A stretch of DNA of 64,000 nucleotides from Paenibacillus lactis. Lineage in GTDB: Bacteria > Bacillota > Bacilli > Paenibacillales > Paenibacillaceae. The notes beneath the pieces are model-generated. The model made no database searches. It was not told the origin of the DNA and saw only the letters and a list, made by a program, of their open reading frames with translations. How positions within the stretch are numbered: the first letter of the stretch is position 1; every line of letters starts with the position of its first letter. Positions 60,515 to 64,000 of the stretch are shown here, one piece after another. Made by a program: the position numbers and the translations under genes. The stretch is from positions 1 through 64,000 of the forward strand of contig NZ_JAGGKI010000002.1 of assembly GCF_017873605.1 (NCBI RefSeq). Direction: 5' to 3'.

Positions 60515-61927
60515 TCAAAGCGAACCGGGCTTTCCATCCCAGCACTCCACATCTTCCAATCCCTTGATGCTCGCTTTGGTAAAGACCGGATCCAGCCCTT
60601 CCCGCCGCTGCTTCAAGTAATCCTTCAAGGCGGCAAAAGCCACCTTGGAAAGCAGCGTTATCGCAATCAGGTTTACAATAGCCATCAGCCCCATGAACAA
60701 ATCGGCAAGATCCCATACCAGCTTGACGCTGGTAACGGAGCCAAAGATCACCATGGCCAGCACACAGGCACGATAGAGCCATATCCAGGCCCGATTCGAT
60801 TTCAAAAATTCGATATTGGTTTCGCCATAATAATAATTGCCCAGAAGCGTGCTGAACGCAAACAGGAAAATCATGATCGCCAGAAAATCCGACGCCCATG
60901 CCCCCATCTCCATGCCGAGCGCCGCTTGGGTCAGGGCAACGCCATCCAGCCCGGTCTCTTTATATGCGCCCGTAAACAAGATGATGAATGCCGTGCTTGT
61001 GCAGATAACGAGCGTATCGATCAGCACGCCAAGTGATTGCACGAGCCCCTGCTTCGCAGGATGGCTCGTCGTTGCGGTTGCGGCAGCGTTCGGGGCGCTA
61101 CCCATCCCCGCTTCATTGGAGAACAATCCCCTTTTGATGCCGTTCATTAGGGCCGCCCCGAGGGTGCCGCCTGCAATCTGCTCATAACCGAACGCGCCTT
61201 TCACAATCAGCGTGAGCACCTCCGGCAGCTTCGTAATGTTGGCCAGAATGATATACAGCGCGGCACCGACATACAGAACAGCCAGCACGACGACGATCAG
61301 CTCCGACATTTTCGCAATTCTCTTCACACCCCCAAAAATAATAACGGCGAAGATGGCAGCCATCACAAGGCCCACCGTTAAACGGCTCGAGCCGAATGAA
61401 TTTTCAAAGGCGATCGTGATCGTATTCGACTGAACGGCATTAAACACCAATCCGAAGGATAATGTGATCAGCACAGCAAACAATGCGCCCATCCAGCGCT
61501 TCTTCAGGCCTTGCTGAATGTAGTACGCCGGACCGCCGCGGAAGCCTCCTGCGCCGTCCTTTATCTTATAAATCTGCGCCAAAGTGCTTTCAATAAAGCT
61601 GGAAGCCGCTCCGATAATGGCAATGATCCACATCCAGAACACGGCGCCCGGCCCTCCGAGCGATATCGCGATCGCAACCCCCGTAATATTTCCGGTTCCG
61701 ACCCGCGCCGCCATACTGATGGCAAATGCTTGGAAGGGAGAGATGCTTCCTTTGGCTTTCGGTTTGGATTCCCGGATCACCCGGAACATTTCACCCAGCA
61801 GACGGAACTGCAAAAACTTGGTGCCGAACGTAAAATACAGCCCTCCGGCAATAAGCAATACAATGAGCAGCTTGGACCACAGAAAATCATTGATGATGTC
61901 CACCGCATGTTGAATAAACAGCTCCAT
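60515..61927 (-). CDS. Alanine/glycine:cation symporter (AGCS family)
   Basis: A 470-residue transporter with 10-11 spans. Signature features are QAFAISMAARVGTGNITGVA, GGPGAVFWMW, FRGGPAYYIQQG and GIKRGLFSNEAGMGSAPNAA. It imports alanine or glycine with Na+ or H+, as in B. subtilis AlsT and relatives (some of which prefer glutamine). The ATG at 61927 follows GGGGGGAA. It is monocistronic. Confidence 0.94.
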   Translation of the reverse strand: MELFIQHAVDIINDFLWSKLLIVLLIAGGLYFTFGTKFLQFRLLGEMFRVIRESKPKAKGSISPFQAFAISMAARVGTGNITGVAIAISLGGPGAVFWMWIIAIIGAASSFIESTLAQIYKIKDGAGGFRGGPAYYIQQGLKKRWMGALFAVLITLSFGLVFNAVQSNTITIAFENSFGSSRLTVGLVMAAIFAVIIFGGVKRIAKMSELIVVVLAVLYVGAALYIILANITKLPEVLTLIVKGAFGYEQIAGGTLGAALMNGIKRGLFSNEAGMGSAPNAAATATTSHPAKQGLVQSLGVLIDTLVICTSTAFIILFTGAYKETGLDGVALTQAALGMEMGAWASDFLAIMIFLFAFSTLLGNYYYGETNIEFLKSNRAWIWLYRACVLAMVIFGSVTSVKLVWDLADLFMGLMAIVNLIAITLLSKVAFAALKDYLKQRREGLDPVFTKASIKGLEDVECWDGKPGSL

Positions 61928-62110
61928 AATTCCCCCCGTTTTATATGAGATAAACACCGATTGGTGCAGGATTTGTGAAAATTAGTCCAAAGATCATCTA
62001 ACCATTTTTACCCTGCGGGTGACAAGGAACAGATTGTGGAAATTGGCCGGCCTTTTGAGCCGGGGGATCAGGGGGAATGGAGCCTATGGCACTGTATATC
62101 CGGACATAAC

Positions 62111-62157
62111 GAAAACCCCTCTACTGCGGGTTAACCGCACGCAGAGGGGAGATTTTC
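62111..62157 (-). terminator. Terminator after the merR-type gene
   Basis: CCCCTCT / AGAGGGG outer and GCGG / CCGC inner stems, then TTTTCGTTATG on the minus strand. Confidence 0.8.
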
Positions 62158-62196
62158 GAAGCGGATGACTTAGCTTCGTGTCATGGCGATGGGTCC

Positions 62197-62961
62197 TTAA
62201 GATTTCATGCCGGTGTAAATCAAAATCGCATCGCGCAGGAACGCCGCCGTTCCCGGCTGCTTCGCATCATAGTGTGCCGTAAACCGCTCATCATCCACAT
62301 ACATTTGGGCAAGACCCGCATGGGCCTCCTTGCTGTAATCACTCCAATAATACGTGAGCCACTGCTTATGCAAATCCGCCGCACGCTGTGCCAGCTCCCC
62401 GGCCGGATCCCCCTGTTTGAACGCTTCGGCAAGCGTTGCATACAGATCGTCAGCCAGACGGGTCACTTCCTCGTACTGCTCCTGCGTCATGCCCTTCAAT
62501 TTCGCATTGGACCGGTCTACCGTCTCGTCACCATATTTTTCACGGATTTCCTTGCCGTATTGTTGCTCATTGTCGTCAATCATCTTCTGCTTAAAGCCTT
62601 CGAATTTCTCTTGATCGCTCATGGTTATTCTCCCTTCAGTGGAGGCAATCGACTTCTCCACATTCGCAATCAGCAGATCGAGCTGCCGTCTCTTGTCAAG
62701 AAGCTGCACATGGTGCTCCTTCAGCGCCCGGACCCGGTCAAAGGATGGCGAGGCCATGATCGCCTTAATGTCTTCCAGCTGAAGCCCCAGCTCCCGGTAA
62801 AACAAAATCTGCTGCAGCCGGTTCACTTCCTCCTCCCCGTAGATTCGATATCCTGACGAGCTGATTCTGGCCGGCTTCAGAATGCCAATCTCATCATAAT
62901 ATCGGAGCGTCCGGGTGCTGATCCCAGCCAGCCGTCCAAGCTTCTGTACGGTATATTCCAT
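62197..62961 (-). CDS. MerR-family regulator, TipAL/Mta type
   Basis: A 254-residue activator. The MerR HTH (VQKLGRLAGISTRTLRYYDE and LKPARISSSGYRIYGEEEV) and dimerisation coiled coil (HHVQLLDKRRQLDLLIANVE) are followed by a TipAS drug-binding domain (residues about 125-250, with MSDQEKFEGFKQKMIDDNEQ and QRAADLHKQWLTYYW). TipAL/Mta proteins sense antibiotics and activate exporters and themselves. The ATG at 62961 follows AGGAGG. Its own promoter (62985-63015) has the expected palindrome. No exporter is next door. Confidence 0.93.
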   Translation of the reverse strand: MEYTVQKLGRLAGISTRTLRYYDEIGILKPARISSSGYRIYGEEEVNRLQQILFYRELGLQLEDIKAIMASPSFDRVRALKEHHVQLLDKRRQLDLLIANVEKSIASTEGRITMSDQEKFEGFKQKMIDDNEQQYGKEIREKYGDETVDRSNAKLKGMTQEQYEEVTRLADDLYATLAEAFKQGDPAGELAQRAADLHKQWLTYYWSDYSKEAHAGLAQMYVDDERFTAHYDAKQPGTAAFLRDAILIYTGMKS

Positions 62962-62984
62962 GATTTCACCTCCTGACATCCTAA

Positions 62985-63015
62985 ACTGTACACCTTAACG
63001 TAACGTTAAGGTCAA
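62985..63015 (-). promoter_or_regulatory. MerR-type autoregulated promoter with 19-bp spacer and 21-bp palindrome
   Basis: TTGACC (63015-63010) and TACAGT (62990-62985) are 19 bp apart, the over-long spacing that only MerR-family activators can use. The spacer is filled by ACCTTAACGT-T-ACGTTAAGGT (62992-63012), a palindrome with perfect 10-bp arms. It lies 24 bp before the start codon. Confidence 0.92.
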
Positions 63016-63042
63016 CAGGATCATTGCAAAACATTCGCCCAA

Positions 63043-63084
63043 TTCGTAAAAAGAAGACTGCGGGACCCATCGCCCCTGCAGTCT
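63043..63084 (-). terminator. Terminator after the secreted helical-repeat protein
   Basis: AGACTGC / GCAGTCT outer and GGG/CCC inner pairs, followed on the minus strand by TCTTTTTACG. Confidence 0.85.
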
Positions 63085-63146
63085 CCAGTATATCCGGTCC
63101 CCCCGGCTTGTACATTCCATATCTTAAACCATCCATGAGATCTTAA

Positions 63147-63932
63147 CTATTCGGCGGCTGACTCAGCTTCCGTATCCGTCTTCGATGCATCAGATGGATT
63201 CGAATGCGTGCTCTTCTCATGGATCCATTGCTTTAAAGGTTCCGTCAATTGCTCCTTCAGCTTCTGCAGCAGCTCTTCCTCCGTCATGCCTTTAGCGGCC
63301 GCCAGCTCGGCCAGCGATTGCCCGCCCTCAAGGCCCGCCTTCAATTCGTCCTCCGTCATCCCGAGCAATGCTGCGATTTCCTCAGGCTTGCCGAACTTTC
63401 CAAAGCCGCGGCCACCTTTGCCATGCCCCTTCATCAGAAGCTCTTGCGCACTCCCATCAACCGCTTCCGTTAATCGTTCGTTCAGCCCTTCCTTCAGCTC
63501 CGCCGCCTTTGTGTCCGATATGCCGTCCTCGCTTAGACGCTCATCCAGCTTCGCGGATTCCAGCGCGACCAGCTTCTGCACGAAATCGAATTTGGACATG
63601 CCGTTATTTTCAGCAATCTCTGCTAATGTGCTGCCAGCTTCGAGCGCTGTCCGGATATCGCTTTCCGTCAAGCCAAGCACCTCAGCCGCCTCCGTCATCA
63701 GATGGCCGCCAAACGGACCGCCGCCCCGGATTCCTAAACGCTTCCCATCGCTGCTCTTCACGGCATCCGTGTCCGTCCCGGCGTTTGTGCCTGCCTGTCC
63801 AGCTTCTGTTGCGGAAGCCGCTGCGTCTGTGCTTGCGGCGGCGAAGACCTTGCTTTGCAGGTATCCCGCTCCTCCCAGTACCAGAGCTGCCGCCACACTG
63901 CTTACCAGCACTTTTTTACTAATCGGATTCAT
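63147..63932 (-). CDS. Secreted protein with two helical repeat modules, function unknown
   Basis: A 261-residue protein with a signal peptide (residues 1 to about 31, cut after VFA), an Ala/Thr/Asp-rich spacer and two related helical modules. Module 1 is AAEVLGLTESDIRTALEAGS, then TLAEIAENNGMS (about 82-113). Module 2 is IAALLGMTEDELKAGLEGGQ, then SLAELAAAKGMT (about 185-217). They share LG-(L/M)-TE-x-x-(I/L)-x-x-x-LE-x-G-x-(T/S)-LAE. A Gly-rich stretch (GHGKGGRGFGKFGK) precedes module 2. AAAGGAGAG precedes the ATG. No catalytic motif is seen. Confidence 0.8.
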   Translation of the reverse strand: MNPISKKVLVSSVAAALVLGGAGYLQSKVFAAASTDAAASATEAGQAGTNAGTDTDAVKSSDGKRLGIRGGGPFGGHLMTEAAEVLGLTESDIRTALEAGSTLAEIAENNGMSKFDFVQKLVALESAKLDERLSEDGISDTKAAELKEGLNERLTEAVDGSAQELLMKGHGKGGRGFGKFGKPEEIAALLGMTEDELKAGLEGGQSLAELAAAKGMTEEELLQKLKEQLTEPLKQWIHEKSTHSNPSDASKTDTEAESAAE

Positions 63933-64000
63933 TGCAATCTCTCCTTTTGGGTGATTTAGATTTGCTTACAATCCGAAGTATAGAAGGCGAAGCTGAAACA

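Overview
The window reads as a chromosomal segment of a low-to-moderate GC, endospore-forming Bacillota, most likely Paenibacillus. The evidence is strong GGAGG-type ribosome binding sites with frequent TTG/GTG starts, bacilliredoxin, EcsAB, YtfP-, YtsP- and YwbE-type proteins, a KinB-like sporulation kinase, a Bce-type bacitracin module and a chitin-active LPMO with fibronectin III and CBM5/12 modules. I see no rRNA, tRNA, CRISPR array or prophage. The only mobile DNA is a truncated IS3-family element at the left edge.

Layout. 1-1071: the IS3 end and a 12-copy, 51-bp tandem array, each unit carrying the same 8-bp hairpin, abutting the nadE stop. 1072-8887: nadE, bacilliredoxin, a small basic protein, a KinB-like kinase, a HI0933-type flavoprotein, ecsAB and a MarR regulator. 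9075-14571: a DHA2 drug exporter and a YkoE-type ECF transporter (fused double ATPase, S component, T component) plus a GNAT. The ECF S gene has a strongly structured leader. 14785-20626: housekeeping singletons (alpha/beta hydrolase, winged-helix protein, free methionine-R-sulfoxide reductase, Gln-rich protein, lipoprotein, ywbE, NlpC/P60 hydrolase, pirin).

20789-29434: an OmpR-type two-component pair behind three 11-bp direct repeats, then a bceRS-bceAB detoxification module followed by dedA and uppP. Together these sense and resist peptide antibiotics that bind the undecaprenyl-phosphate carrier, and recycle that carrier. 29976-38549: a small deoxyribosyltransferase-like protein, an AraC regulator, two Gfo/Idh/MocA dehydrogenases, a type-B carboxylesterase and a CUT1 sugar ABC importer lacking its ATPase. 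38767-43502: a stand-alone periplasmic binding-fold protein with strong cyclohexadienyl-dehydratase features, a 14-bp tandem repeat, a chemoreceptor, an ECF sigma factor and a VOC protein.

43686-51058: a six-gene operon (ugpC-A-E-B, glycerophosphodiester phosphodiesterase, sn-glycerol-1-phosphate dehydrogenase) with a divergent DeoR regulator. It reads as a complete route from an extracellular glycerophosphodiester to DHAP, with an enzyme for the sn-1 enantiomer. 51343-64000: LPMO, malic enzyme, methyltransferase, DinB protein, flavin monooxygenase, a PadR-HAAS-DUF4825 operon, an orphan anti-sigma-like protein, an AGCS amino-acid symporter, a TipAL-type MerR regulator with a textbook 19-bp-spacer promoter, and a secreted helical-repeat protein.

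Translation starts were moved from the longest reading frame wherever a ribosome binding site, promoter or upstream stop made a shorter one clearly better; such choices are stated per gene.
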